From assembly GCF_000153405.2 (NCBI RefSeq), contig NC_020802.1, positions 2,189,883-2,253,882 on the forward strand: a DNA stretch of 64,000 bases, written 5' to 3'. Source of the stretch: Psychromonas sp. CNPT3. GTDB lineage: Bacteria > Pseudomonadota > Gammaproteobacteria > Enterobacterales > Psychromonadaceae. This document shows, in pieces, positions 27,206 through 36,037 of this stretch. A model generated the notes under the pieces. It saw only the letters and a list, made by a program, of their open reading frames with translations, was not told the DNA's origin and ran no database searches. The first letter of the stretch is position 1. Each line of letters opens with the position of its first letter. Made by a program: the position numbers and the translations under genes.

Positions 27206-27847
27206 ATGTCTGCTACTGCTAAATTAATTTCCGGTTACCAACGGTTTCGCAATGAATATTACCCAAAAAACAAAGAATACCTTTTAAAACTCGCGGAAGA
27301 AGGCCAATCACCTAAAGTCGTGATCATTGCGTGCTCGGATTCGCGTGTTGATCCCACCCTTATTCTCGATTGCTATCCCGGTGAATTATTTGTTATTCGT
27401 AATGTTGCCAATTTAGTCCCCCCTTGCGAAGACAACGACAATGATAACTTCCACGGGACCAGTGCGGCCCTTGAATTTGCGGTCACAAAATTGAACGTCG
27501 AAAGTATTATTGTTTTAGGGCATACCCAATGTGGGGGTATTAAAGCGTTAATGGATAATACAGATAAACATATGCAAGGGAGTTTCATCGATAAATGGAT
27601 GCAACAATTAGAGAATGTACGTGATGCTATCAATGCAAATAGTCAATATACGGATCAATTGAGTCGCTATAACGGTTGTGAGCAACAAGGGATCCAACAA
27701 TCTTTAGAAAACTTAATGACCTTCCCATGGGTTGCAGAGCGTGTGCGCTCAGGGACATTAAGTTTACATGGATGGCGTTATAATTTAAAAACATCTGAAC
27801 TTTGTGCCATGGATGAAAAAAATGGCCAATTTACAAAAGTAAATTAG
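27206..27847 (+). CDS. can: beta-class carbonic anhydrase
   Basis: 213 aa. Interconverts CO2 and bicarbonate. Zinc ligands are C43 and D45 in IIACSDSRVDP and H106 and C109 in VLGHTQCGG; Asp45 and Arg47 form the catalytic dyad. The RNVANLVPP segment is also diagnostic. A good Shine-Dalgarno (GAGG) precedes the ATG by 8 bases. It is transcribed alone, opposite a LysR regulator gene. Confidence 0.97.
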   Translation: MSATAKLISGYQRFRNEYYPKNKEYLLKLAEEGQSPKVVIIACSDSRVDPTLILDCYPGELFVIRNVANLVPPCEDNDNDNFHGTSAALEFAVTKLNVESIIVLGHTQCGGIKALMDNTDKHMQGSFIDKWMQQLENVRDAINANSQYTDQLSRYNGCEQQGIQQSLENLMTFPWVAERVRSGTLSLHGWRYNLKTSELCAMDEKNGQFTKVN

Positions 27848-27868
27848 ATCCTTTTCAAAAGTGCATCA

Positions 27869-29017
27869 TCAACCTTGATGCGCTAAATAATCTATAATTT
27901 CTTGCATATCCAGATTAAAATCCGATGCTCGTACACATTTTACAATTAAAGCTGCATCGGTCGTTGATAAATCAATGTTTTTCTCGGCTGAAAATTCATT
28001 TCCCCCCAAACAGTAAAAGGGTTTTACATGGGGACGGATAGGATCATCTTTATTTTGACTCTCAACTATGGCAAGGTGATCAGAGTCAAGTCGAACAATT
28101 GATCCTACCGGATAAATCCCCATACATAGAATAAATTGATCCACTAGCACTTTATCTAAGTGATTGGTTTTCGCTAAATTACGTAAAATATTAAAGGCTT
28201 TAACCTGCGCCATCCCCGCTTTATAACAACGTGTTGATGTTAACGCATCAAAAATATCACAAATCGAGATCATTCGACCATAAAAGGAGATCTCATCCTC
28301 TTGTAATGCAGCAGGATAACCTCCGCCACTGAGTTGTTCATGATGTAACGCGACAACCTCTAAACTAAGCGCGTCGATTCCCGGGATCGCTTTAACAATA
28401 TCAATCGAGTACTGCGCATGCTTTTTCATAATAGTAAATTCTGCATCAGTAAACTTACCCGGTTTGTTTAGCACTTCATCGGCTATCTTTATTTTTCCGA
28501 CATCATGTAAGAAAGCACCGACTGCCAGTTTTCTCACAATTTCTTTTTCTATTTTTAAATGAAATGCAAATAACGTAATAAGAACCGACACAGCGACAGA
28601 ATGCTCGAGCAAATACTCGTCCTTCTTTCGTAAATTAAGGACACACGATAAGGCATCTGGATTTTTAAAAATAAGATCAATAGACTCATCAGTAATACTA
28701 TTTACCGCATTCAAGTCTAAGGGATTACCATTTTCGGCATCATAAAATATTTTCTTTTGGATCACTTTAGATTCATCAAAAACCCGTTTGGCAATAATGA
28801 TATCTTCTTTAAAAAGAGATTTTTTCTCTTCAAGATTGGGATCAACATAACTATTATCAATGAGGACACGTTCAACACCGCGTTTTTGTAAATTTAGAAT
28901 GGTTTTTTGTTCTTTGATAAGGCCACTTTCACGTAATAAAAATTTGCCTTTTGGCGCTATAATTTCAACTAAATACATGCCAACAGTTAAATCTTTGATA
29001 GTCAGTTCAACTAACAT
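27869..29017 (-). CDS. HD-GYP domain protein, probable c-di-GMP phosphodiesterase
   Basis: 382 aa. The N-terminal DUF3391-like region (about 1-60, beginning LVELTIKDLTVGMYLVEI) precedes an HD-GYP domain: HDVGKIKIADEVLNKPGKFT (HD at 171-172), HHEQLSGGGYP with HHE at 225-227 and GYP at 233-235, then RMISICDIFDALTSTRCYK. The usual HHE-x-x-DG-x-GYP has Ser in place of the Asp at 230, otherwise the metal and substrate residues are present. It would hydrolyse c-di-GMP to GMP, opposing the cyclase at 59375-60856. It is a single gene. Confidence 0.92.
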   Translation of the reverse strand: MLVELTIKDLTVGMYLVEIIAPKGKFLLRESGLIKEQKTILNLQKRGVERVLIDNSYVDPNLEEKKSLFKEDIIIAKRVFDESKVIQKKIFYDAENGNPLDLNAVNSITDESIDLIFKNPDALSCVLNLRKKDEYLLEHSVAVSVLITLFAFHLKIEKEIVRKLAVGAFLHDVGKIKIADEVLNKPGKFTDAEFTIMKKHAQYSIDIVKAIPGIDALSLEVVALHHEQLSGGGYPAALQEDEISFYGRMISICDIFDALTSTRCYKAGMAQVKAFNILRNLAKTNHLDKVLVDQFILCMGIYPVGSIVRLDSDHLAIVESQNKDDPIRPHVKPFYCLGGNEFSAEKNIDLSTTDAALIVKCVRASDFNLDMQEIIDYLAHQG

Positions 29018-29155
29018 ACAAAACTCCTATCATTATATTTCCTTACTATTTATCATCAACATAAAAAAATAATTAATACGATATATTCGCATCAGTATTG
29101 TTGATATATCTGATAACTATAGCCACTATTTGTTATATCTCTACTAATAAAAAAT

Positions 29156-29185
29156 AAAAAACGGTGCAACTTTGCACCGTTTTTT
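29156..29185 (-). terminator. rho-independent terminator of aspS
   Basis: Stem AAAAAACGGTGCAA with its complement and a short loop, then T-runs on both sides. It lies 15 bp past the aspS stop and may also stop rightward transcripts. Confidence 0.93.
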
Positions 29186-29199
29186 ATATTCGTTTATCG

Positions 29200-30969
29200 T
29201 TATTTTTTTACATCTTCTTTTATTATTTGTATATTTAGCTCTTTAAGCGAATCTGGATTCGCATAACTTGGCGCATTGGTTAGCGGACACGCTGCCGATG
29301 CTGTTTTCGGGAAGGCAATAACTTCACGAATAGAGCTTGTTTTTGTCATTAGCATCACTAAACGATCTAAACCAAACGCAAGACCTGCATGTGGTGGAGC
29401 GCCATATTTAAGCGCTTCCAGTAAAAATCCAAACTTATCTTGCGCTTCTGCATCGCTAATATTTAAGATGCGGAAAATAGTTGCTTGCATATCTGCTTTA
29501 TGAATACGTACAGATCCGCCCCCTAGTTCACACCCATTTAATACCATATCATAAGCATTTGAAATGGCGCCAACCGGATTAGCTTCTAACTCTTTCGCCG
29601 TTAAATTAAGCGGGGCTGTAAAGGGATGATGTAATGGCGTTAAGCCACCATCTTCAAGCGCTTCAAACATTGGAAAATCAATCACCCAAAGTGGTTTCCA
29701 CTGCGAACCAACCAAATCTAGATCTTCTGCTACTTTAAGGCGTAATGCGCCCATCGCTTCGCTAACTACTTTTTCTTTATCCGCGCCAAACAAAAGAATG
29801 TCTCCGTCTTTAGCTTGGGTACGTGCAAGTAGTGCATCAACGATCTCAGCAGAAAGGAATTTAGCCACAGGAGACTGTATGCCATCAATACCTTTACTTA
29901 CCTCATTCACTTTCATCCATGCTAAGCCTTTAGCACCATAAATATTGACGTATTTTGTATAATTATCAATCTGTTTGCGTGATAAAGCAGCACCACCTGG
30001 TACACAAATAACCGCTACACGACTATCTTTATCATTAGCTGGCGTTGAAAACACTTTAAACTCAACCTCAGTTAAGAGATCGGCTACATCAACAAGTTCA
30101 AAATCAATACGTAAATCAGGCTTATCTGAGCCAAAACGACGCATCGCCTCTGCATAGGTCATTTTAGGGAACGTACCTAAATCAACATCTAGCATTTTTT
30201 GGAAAAGTTTAACAATCATCTCTTCCATTTTCTGCATCACTTCATCTGCTGACAAAAATGACGTTTCAATATCAATTTGAGTAAATTCAGGTTGTCTATC
30301 TGCACGTAAATCTTCATCACGGAAACATTTTACGATTTGGTAATATTTATCTAACCCAGACATCATTAATAATTGTTTAAAAAGCTGTGGTGATTGCGGT
30401 AATGCAAAAAACTGCCCTTTATAAGTACGACTTGGCACTAGATAATCACGAGCACCTTCTGGTGTCGCTTTCGTTAAAATAGGTGTTTCAACATCTAAAA
30501 AGCCGTTATCCTCTAAGAAACGACGTACAAAGCTACTCACTTTAGAGCGGAACTGCATACGTTTAGCCATTTCAGGGCGACGTAAATCAAGATAACGATA
30601 GCGTAATCGTTGCTCTTCAGTGTTGTTTTGGTTACTGTCGAGTGGCAAAGGTTCAGAGCGATTCAATATCTCGATTTCAATACCACAAATTTCAACCGCG
30701 CCGGTGCGCATGTTTTTATTCACTTGCCCATCAGGACGTGCGCGCACTTGACCTTTAATTTGAATGCAGTATTCATTACGAACAGATGCTGCAATCAAGG
30801 TTGCTTCAGGCGTATCACCATCAAAAAAAACTTGAACAATCCCTTCACGATCACGTAAATCTAAAAAGGTTACTCCGCCTAAATCTCGTTGTTTATTGAT
30901 CCAGCCAACTAATTTTATCTCTTGACCAATGACAGCTTCCGTCACTTCTCCGCAATACATAGTGCGCAT
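29200..30969 (-). CDS. aspS: aspartyl-tRNA synthetase
   Basis: 589 aa class II synthetase of the bacterial type. The N-terminal OB fold (VKLVGWIN-type anticodon-binding, about residues 15-105) precedes the catalytic core with motif 2 [18 protein letters not shown] and motif 3 [13 protein letters not shown]. The bacterial GAD insertion occupies about residues 290-420. Charges tRNA-Asp. Followed by its own terminator. Confidence 0.98.
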   Translation of the reverse strand: MRTMYCGEVTEAVIGQEIKLVGWINKQRDLGGVTFLDLRDREGIVQVFFDGDTPEATLIAASVRNEYCIQIKGQVRARPDGQVNKNMRTGAVEICGIEIEILNRSEPLPLDSNQNNTEEQRLRYRYLDLRRPEMAKRMQFRSKVSSFVRRFLEDNGFLDVETPILTKATPEGARDYLVPSRTYKGQFFALPQSPQLFKQLLMMSGLDKYYQIVKCFRDEDLRADRQPEFTQIDIETSFLSADEVMQKMEEMIVKLFQKMLDVDLGTFPKMTYAEAMRRFGSDKPDLRIDFELVDVADLLTEVEFKVFSTPANDKDSRVAVICVPGGAALSRKQIDNYTKYVNIYGAKGLAWMKVNEVSKGIDGIQSPVAKFLSAEIVDALLARTQAKDGDILLFGADKEKVVSEAMGALRLKVAEDLDLVGSQWKPLWVIDFPMFEALEDGGLTPLHHPFTAPLNLTAKELEANPVGAISNAYDMVLNGCELGGGSVRIHKADMQATIFRILNISDAEAQDKFGFLLEALKYGAPPHAGLAFGLDRLVMLMTKTSSIREVIAFPKTASAACPLTNAPSYANPDSLKELNIQIIKEDVKK

Positions 30970-31106
30970 TCTTGATTCCTGTTTTAAATAGATAACAAAT
31001 AATTTTACTCAGTATAAAAGAAAATTAACATGACCGCTAAATAAAAACTGACCATCTCAACTATTTTAAGTAAAATATGCGTACATTTAAGGTTAGAGAT
31101 GAAATT

Positions 31107-31847
31107 ATGGGTAATACAGACAATATTTATAGCAAAGCCGTTGAAAATATCAGTGGTTTTACCTTTGATGAGCAAGTGGCACAAGTTTTTCCGGATATGA
31201 TCAAGCGATCCGTCCCGGGATACGAAAAAATCATTCAAACAATTGCAATGATAACCAAACGTTGCGCAGTCAATAATAGTAACCTTTATGATTTAGGTTG
31301 TTCTCTTGGGGCTGCAACGCTTTCCATGCGTAGTGCATTAAAAGAGACAACGGGTTGTAAAATTATTGCCGTGGATAATTCGGAAGCGATGGTAAAACGT
31401 TGCAGTGCAACCATTGCATCTTATCGCTCAGATATCCCCGTCGACGTTTTAAATGATGACATTTGTAATATTCATATTGAAAATGCATCTGTGGTTGTAC
31501 TTAATTTTACCCTGCAGTTTTTAACGCCTGAAAAACGTTTACAATTATTGCGTAATATTTATCAAGGTTTACGACCTGGTGGTGTACTTGTTCTGTCTGA
31601 AAAGTTTGTCTTTGACGATGATCCCACCCACCAGCTATTAATTGATTTACACCTCGATTTTAAGCGCCAGCACGGCTATAGCGATCTTGAAATAAGTCAA
31701 AAACGCTCATCACTTGAAAATGTTTTAATCGCCGATACGGTGACAGAACATTATCAACGTTTACAACATGCCGGTTTTAAACATAATAACCTCTGGTATC
31801 AATGTTTTAACTTCGGCTCTATTATTAGTATAAAAGAAAAAATATGA
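31107..31847 (+). CDS. cmoA: carboxy-SAM synthase CmoA
   Basis: Makes carboxy-S-adenosylmethionine from SAM and prephenate for wobble uridine modification. From the ATG at 31107 ([12 protein letters not shown]) it is 246 aa and aligns with the E. coli start; an in-frame ATG at 31077 would add ten residues. Family segments are [23 protein letters not shown] and the SAM site [14 protein letters not shown]. Overlaps cmoB by 4 bp (ATGA). Confidence 0.96.
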   Translation: MGNTDNIYSKAVENISGFTFDEQVAQVFPDMIKRSVPGYEKIIQTIAMITKRCAVNNSNLYDLGCSLGAATLSMRSALKETTGCKIIAVDNSEAMVKRCSATIASYRSDIPVDVLNDDICNIHIENASVVVLNFTLQFLTPEKRLQLLRNIYQGLRPGGVLVLSEKFVFDDDPTHQLLIDLHLDFKRQHGYSDLEISQKRSSLENVLIADTVTEHYQRLQHAGFKHNNLWYQCFNFGSIISIKEKI

Positions 31848-32830
31848 TTGATTTTACACATTTTTATAGTTGCATTGCCAACAACCGTTTGAGCCACTGG
31901 TTACGTATTCTTCCTGAGCAATTACATGCTTGGGAAAGCGCACATGTGCATGGAAAACTTGCTGGTTGGATCCGCGTTTTAAACAAATTGCCAGAAATAG
32001 ATGCCGCTCATATTGAACTTAAAACGCATGTTGAAATAGGCAAAGCAAATACATTAAGCCTTGGTGAAACAAAAAAACTTGAAAACCTTCTGCAAAAATT
32101 TCACCCTTGGCGAAAAGGCCCTTTTGATATTCACGGCGTGCACATTGATACAGAGTGGCGCAGTGATTGGAAATGGGATCGCGTGCTTCCCCATATAAGC
32201 CCCTTAAAATATCGTTATGTGTTAGATGTGGGCTGTGGAAGTGGTTACCATATGTGGCGTATGCGCGGTGAAGGCGCTAAATTTGTCGTCGGCATTGATC
32301 CTAGCGATTTGTTTTTATGTCAATTTGAAGCCGTCAGACATTTTGCCAACAAAGATCAACAAATACATTTATTACCACTTGGTATTCAACAACTGCCAAA
32401 ATTAGAAGCTTTTGATAGTGTGTTTTCAATGGGCGTTTTATACCATCGCAAGTCGCCAATGGATCATATCACCCAACTACAAGATCAACTGGTTGAAGGT
32501 GGTGAGCTTATTCTTGAAACCTTGGTCATTGACGGTGATAAAAATGACGTATTAGTGCCCGAAGATAGATATGCAAAAATGCGTAACATTTGGTTTTTAC
32601 CCAGCGCACTCGCATTAAAATTATGGGTTGAAAAATGTGGATTTGAAAATGTTCGCATTGTCGATATTAATGATACGTTAACGGGTGAGCAGCGCAGCAC
32701 CGCTTGGATGACCAATGAATCATTACAAGATTACTTAGATCCCCTTGATCCGACTAAAACCATTGAGGGTCACCCCGCGCCAAAACGCGCTTTATTAATC
32801 GCAACAAAAGCGTTTAAAACATTAAATTAA
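31844..32830 (+). CDS. cmoB: tRNA U34 carboxymethyltransferase CmoB
   Basis: 328 aa. Uses carboxy-SAM to turn 5-hydroxyuridine at tRNA position 34 into cmo5U. The N-terminal half has the CmoB-specific [27 protein letters not shown]; the methyltransferase domain has the SAM loop [15 protein letters not shown], and [16 protein letters not shown] follows. Coupled to cmoA and closed by a strong terminator. Confidence 0.98.
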   Translation: MIDFTHFYSCIANNRLSHWLRILPEQLHAWESAHVHGKLAGWIRVLNKLPEIDAAHIELKTHVEIGKANTLSLGETKKLENLLQKFHPWRKGPFDIHGVHIDTEWRSDWKWDRVLPHISPLKYRYVLDVGCGSGYHMWRMRGEGAKFVVGIDPSDLFLCQFEAVRHFANKDQQIHLLPLGIQQLPKLEAFDSVFSMGVLYHRKSPMDHITQLQDQLVEGGELILETLVIDGDKNDVLVPEDRYAKMRNIWFLPSALALKLWVEKCGFENVRIVDINDTLTGEQRSTAWMTNESLQDYLDPLDPTKTIEGHPAPKRALLIATKAFKTLN

Positions 32831-32866
32831 AAAAAAGTGGCTTCAGTACACGAAGCCACTTTTTTA
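32831..32866 (+). terminator. rho-independent terminator of cmoAB
   Basis: Stem AGTGGCTTC / GAAGCCACT with flanking A and T runs begins at the cmoB stop. It is a strong hairpin with a T-tail. Confidence 0.95.
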
Positions 32867-32927
32867 CTTATACCTATCATCTGTTATCTGCTAAGCTTAA
32901 ATTTGGCTTCTTCATGGCTTTTTATCT

Positions 32928-33500
32928 ATGCATAAAAATACCTTCTTAACACATTTTTTATTATGCCCTCAAAAAGCCAGCACATGTCGCCCATTAAAAG
33001 ACTATCCCTACAAAAAAGCAGCCGTTTTAATCGCATTGGTTCAAAGAACAAATGGCTTACATATAATACTCACAAAGCGCGCATTACACCTACGCTTGCA
33101 TTCTGGACAGGTCTGTTTTCCGGGGGGCAAGTATGAGACCGCTGATAAGAGCTTACAAATAACAGCCCTGCGAGAAACCTTCGAAGAGATAGGAATAAAG
33201 CACAATGAAATACAAATACTCGGGCAATTAAATAAAACCTATACTCTCAGTGGTTTTGAGATAAGCCCTTTTATTGCATTGGTTAATAATAACTACACAT
33301 TACACATTGACGCACAAGAAGTAGAGAGCGTTTTTGAGCTCCCTTTAGCCTTTTTACTCAATGCTAACAACTTATATTCCTATGCCTTTATTCGCTATAA
33401 AAAGCCCTATTTGAGTTATTGTTTACACTATCAGGATAAATTTATTTGGGGCGCTACTGCGCAAATATTAAAAAACCTACAACAACATTTATTAACCTAA
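32928..33500 (+). CDS. Nudix hydrolase, CoA pyrophosphatase type (NudL-like)
   Basis: 190 aa. The Nudix box spans residues 66-90 (GGKYETADKSLQ then ITALRETFEEIGI), with the catalytic REx2EE core. The preceding RALHLRLHSGQVCFPGG matches the CoA/acyl-CoA pyrophosphatase (NudL/YeaB) group, in which LRxHxGQVxFPGG is the hallmark. It probably splits CoA to phosphopantetheine and 3',5'-ADP. Monocistronic, after the cmoB terminator. The ATG at 32928 gives the family's usual length. Confidence 0.92.
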   Translation: MHKNTFLTHFLLCPQKASTCRPLKDYPYKKAAVLIALVQRTNGLHIILTKRALHLRLHSGQVCFPGGKYETADKSLQITALRETFEEIGIKHNEIQILGQLNKTYTLSGFEISPFIALVNNNYTLHIDAQEVESVFELPLAFLLNANNLYSYAFIRYKKPYLSYCLHYQDKFIWGATAQILKNLQQHLLT

Positions 33501-33534
33501 AGATGCAAAACATTAAATAGAAAAAATGTACTTT

Positions 33535-33726
33535 CTATTCTTCAGGACGCTTACACGTTGATATTCCAAAAGGAAGATAAGCAGGACACCAGCCTAAGCT
33601 TCCCGTTAAGATAGGAATAAATCCGAGAGCCCCCCACAAGCTTTGATAATAAATACCGCAGAGAATGATCAGTATTCCCGCCGTTATCCGTACTGCTCTA
33701 TCGATACAACCCACATTCTTTTTCAT
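33535..33726 (-). CDS. DUF2892 small membrane protein
   Basis: 63 aa. It starts KKNVGCIDRAVRITAGI and has two hydrophobic segments; GFIPILTGSLGWCPAYLPFGISTC is the classical DUF2892 ending, also found as the C-terminal membrane part of the rhodanese YgaP. No enzyme domain is attached here. Function unknown; the Cys pair (C47, C58) may be redox active. A good GGAGGTAA-type Shine-Dalgarno precedes the ATG. Confidence 0.88.
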   Translation of the reverse strand: MKKNVGCIDRAVRITAGILIILCGIYYQSLWGALGFIPILTGSLGWCPAYLPFGISTCKRPEE

Positions 33727-33827
33727 GATATTACCTCCCTTTTTATCATCTTAACTATAGTTATAGCTCTTTTTAATGAGGTTTGCTTATAGGGTATACG
33801 GAAAAATCAAGGACAGTAGCACTTACA

Positions 33828-34859
33828 TTAAGGTACTAAACGCCGAACAAAAGGTATTTTTGAGCAGAGGATAATGCAACACAAAGAGAGCAGTAATACA
33901 CAAAAGGTGATGACAGGTATCGCAATCCAATTATTAGGGAAGATGGCATACACCCCGTTTGTTAATTCTCTTACGGGTATTAAGAGTAAAGGGTGGATCA
34001 GATAAATACCTAAACTATATTTAGATATTATTTTAATAAAAGCGCGCATCTTACCCGTTATTTTATCGGCATACGATTGTGCTAACACAAATAACATCGC
34101 GCTGATCAATAATGTATTTAATGATTTATAGCCCATAAAAAATGAACTATATGCACCATTTTCCATCGCCAAGAACCAAGAGCCAAAAAAGTTAAGTAGT
34201 AACATCGTTAGCCCTGCAATGAGCCAATATTTTAATTGCGGGCAATTATCTCGGTTAAATAAATACCAGCCTAAAATAAGATACCCACTGTATAAAATAA
34301 GGTTTTGTTGTAAAAAGCTCTGCACCTTTAAAAAATGCATTAAGAATAATAAGAAAAAAACCACCACTAATAACTGTATATGTTCTGGGGTTAATTTTTT
34401 AAGAATGGGCGCTAAAAAAGGGATCACAAAATAAAGGGGAATAAAATCATAAAAAAACCATAGATGGTACCAAGTAGGCTCTTTGGGTGCATTCATTATC
34501 AAAGACGTGGCATTTTCAACAAAACTACCGGTACTCATAAATGCACTGACTAACGCATAAATTAATGTCCACCCTAAAAATGGCACCACCACTTTCAAAA
34601 GGCGATTTTTTAAATAATAATGTGCATTAAAGGGTTTAGAGCTAGAAAGCAACAACGCCCCACTGAGCATAATAAACAGAGGAACAGCCCAACGAGTCAT
34701 ACTGTTATAGCCCATAGCGGCCAACCAATCTGCATTGGGGATTTGTAAATAAAGAAATCGAAAAGGACCAAGAACATGAATAATGATCACTGCAATGACC
34801 GCAATAAAACGCAGAAAATCAATATAAAAAATAGAAGCTCGTAAAGAAGTATTTGTCAT
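33828..34859 (-). CDS. acyltransferase 3 family membrane protein
   Basis: 343 aa with about ten membrane helices. FIDFLRFIAVIAVIIIHVLGPF contains the conserved R and catalytic His of acyltransferase 3 (OafA/WecH type) enzymes, and WAVPLFIMLSGALLL is the second family motif. YSLGIYLIHPLLL is near the C-terminus. These proteins acetylate sugars of surface polysaccharides or peptidoglycan-linked glycans. The substrate is unknown, and no polysaccharide cluster surrounds it. It is transcribed alone. Confidence 0.92.
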   Translation of the reverse strand: MTNTSLRASIFYIDFLRFIAVIAVIIIHVLGPFRFLYLQIPNADWLAAMGYNSMTRWAVPLFIMLSGALLLSSSKPFNAHYYLKNRLLKVVVPFLGWTLIYALVSAFMSTGSFVENATSLIMNAPKEPTWYHLWFFYDFIPLYFVIPFLAPILKKLTPEHIQLLVVVFFLLFLMHFLKVQSFLQQNLILYSGYLILGWYLFNRDNCPQLKYWLIAGLTMLLLNFFGSWFLAMENGAYSSFFMGYKSLNTLLISAMLFVLAQSYADKITGKMRAFIKIISKYSLGIYLIHPLLLIPVRELTNGVYAIFPNNWIAIPVITFCVLLLSLCCIILCSKIPFVRRLVP

Positions 34860-35057
34860 TCGTCGCCTTGTCTTATAATAAATTTATTTATAAGACAATA
34901 AAGTACACGTTTAGTTTGAAAATACGAGAGATAAAAGTAGCCATAATATGTTCGGCCCTTACTTTTTCCTACCTCCCCCTTCGATTAATCTCTATTACGG
35001 CTGCGAAGCATGTCTACTGTGGATGATATACACAGTAAAAAGTATTCAACGCATATT

Positions 35058-35093
35058 ATACCAAAGAAATTAAAGAAGTGATCCCATTGGTAT
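35058..35093. repeat. 36-bp relic of the intergenic element ends
   Basis: Begins ATACCAAAG and ends CATTGGTAT, an inverted pair matching the ends of the ~160-bp element found three times in the window, with only a 36-bp span. It looks like an internally deleted copy that retains both tips. Alternatively it is a chance palindrome. Confidence 0.45.
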
Positions 35094-35155
35094 TAGCGCA
35101 TATGCTGTATCAGCAAACCCAATTAGGCTTGCTGAGTTTTATCCGCTCTATTGCC

Positions 35156-35953
35156 TTAAAACTGATAGTTAAATTCAACACGCTGATCACCGTCAAAATA
35201 ATTTTGGTGATTGGTCCAATTACCAAAATAACGCACATTAAAACGCGGTGTAATTTGATAACTCAAGACAAGTTCATGTAATAGCACATTGCTATAACCT
35301 GAGCCATAAGCATTATCAACATAATTATCCGATCCTGATAGGGTGGTTAACCACATGGGATTATAATTTATCCATATTTTATCGGTGATCGCCAATTTAC
35401 TATAAGTACCCACTAAAAAATAAGTACCCGATATATTATAACCTGACGTATTCGCAGTGGTCTCTCCCTGCATTCCTACATCACCATTACGTAAATTTAA
35501 ACCAACACCGGCAAGAGGATACAAATTAAAAATCCCCATAGCTGGCAACGCTTGCAAAAAACTATAAGAGGCATTCATACTTTCTTGCTCGACATTATAA
35601 TCAATATCAAGCTGAGCGCCTCGCCCATTCTCAATGTTTGCCGTTAAATTCCGAATACGAAAGCTGTCGATAGAATTATCACGGCGCTGACTACCAGACC
35701 AACCAGCCAAATCGCCTGCGACACCTTTTATTTCAACAATATTCATCGCACCCGTAACCGGATCCCCTGTCTCATATGTCTGTCCCACTTTAAAATTAAA
35801 GCCTTTGTCTGTAAAGCCAATCGCGGCTTGCGTGTAAATAGCCAGAGGATCAGACATATCTTTCAACTGTTCATCAGACTTTTTCTCCGCAGCCATTACA
35901 TTTGATGTGCAACTTAGAGCAGACAATATCAAAACTAATTTTATTTTTTTCAT
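35156..35953 (-). CDS. outer-membrane beta-barrel protein
   Basis: 265 aa. A signal peptide (about 1-21, ending VMA|AEKK) is followed by alternating strands rich in aromatic residues, and the sequence ends VEFNYQF with a C-terminal Phe, the Bam recognition signature. It has no recognised named family. It lies 84 bp downstream of the alkylsulfatase on the same strand, so it may be co-transcribed and serve in uptake of, or contact with, its surfactant substrates; that link is only positional. Confidence 0.75.
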   Translation of the reverse strand: MKKIKLVLILSALSCTSNVMAAEKKSDEQLKDMSDPLAIYTQAAIGFTDKGFNFKVGQTYETGDPVTGAMNIVEIKGVAGDLAGWSGSQRRDNSIDSFRIRNLTANIENGRGAQLDIDYNVEQESMNASYSFLQALPAMGIFNLYPLAGVGLNLRNGDVGMQGETTANTSGYNISGTYFLVGTYSKLAITDKIWINYNPMWLTTLSGSDNYVDNAYGSGYSNVLLHELVLSYQITPRFNVRYFGNWTNHQNYFDGDQRVEFNYQF

Positions 35954-36037
35954 TGTAACCCTTAAATAAATATCCTTTAAACCCCATTGATAATATGTGC
36001 CAATGGGGTTTAAATTAAAACGTCATAAAAGAGACGA

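Noticed and set aside
35078-35281. 67-codon rightward frame possibly encoding a transposase fragment
   Set aside because: It overlaps the outer-membrane gene's 3' end in antisense and shows no transposase motif.
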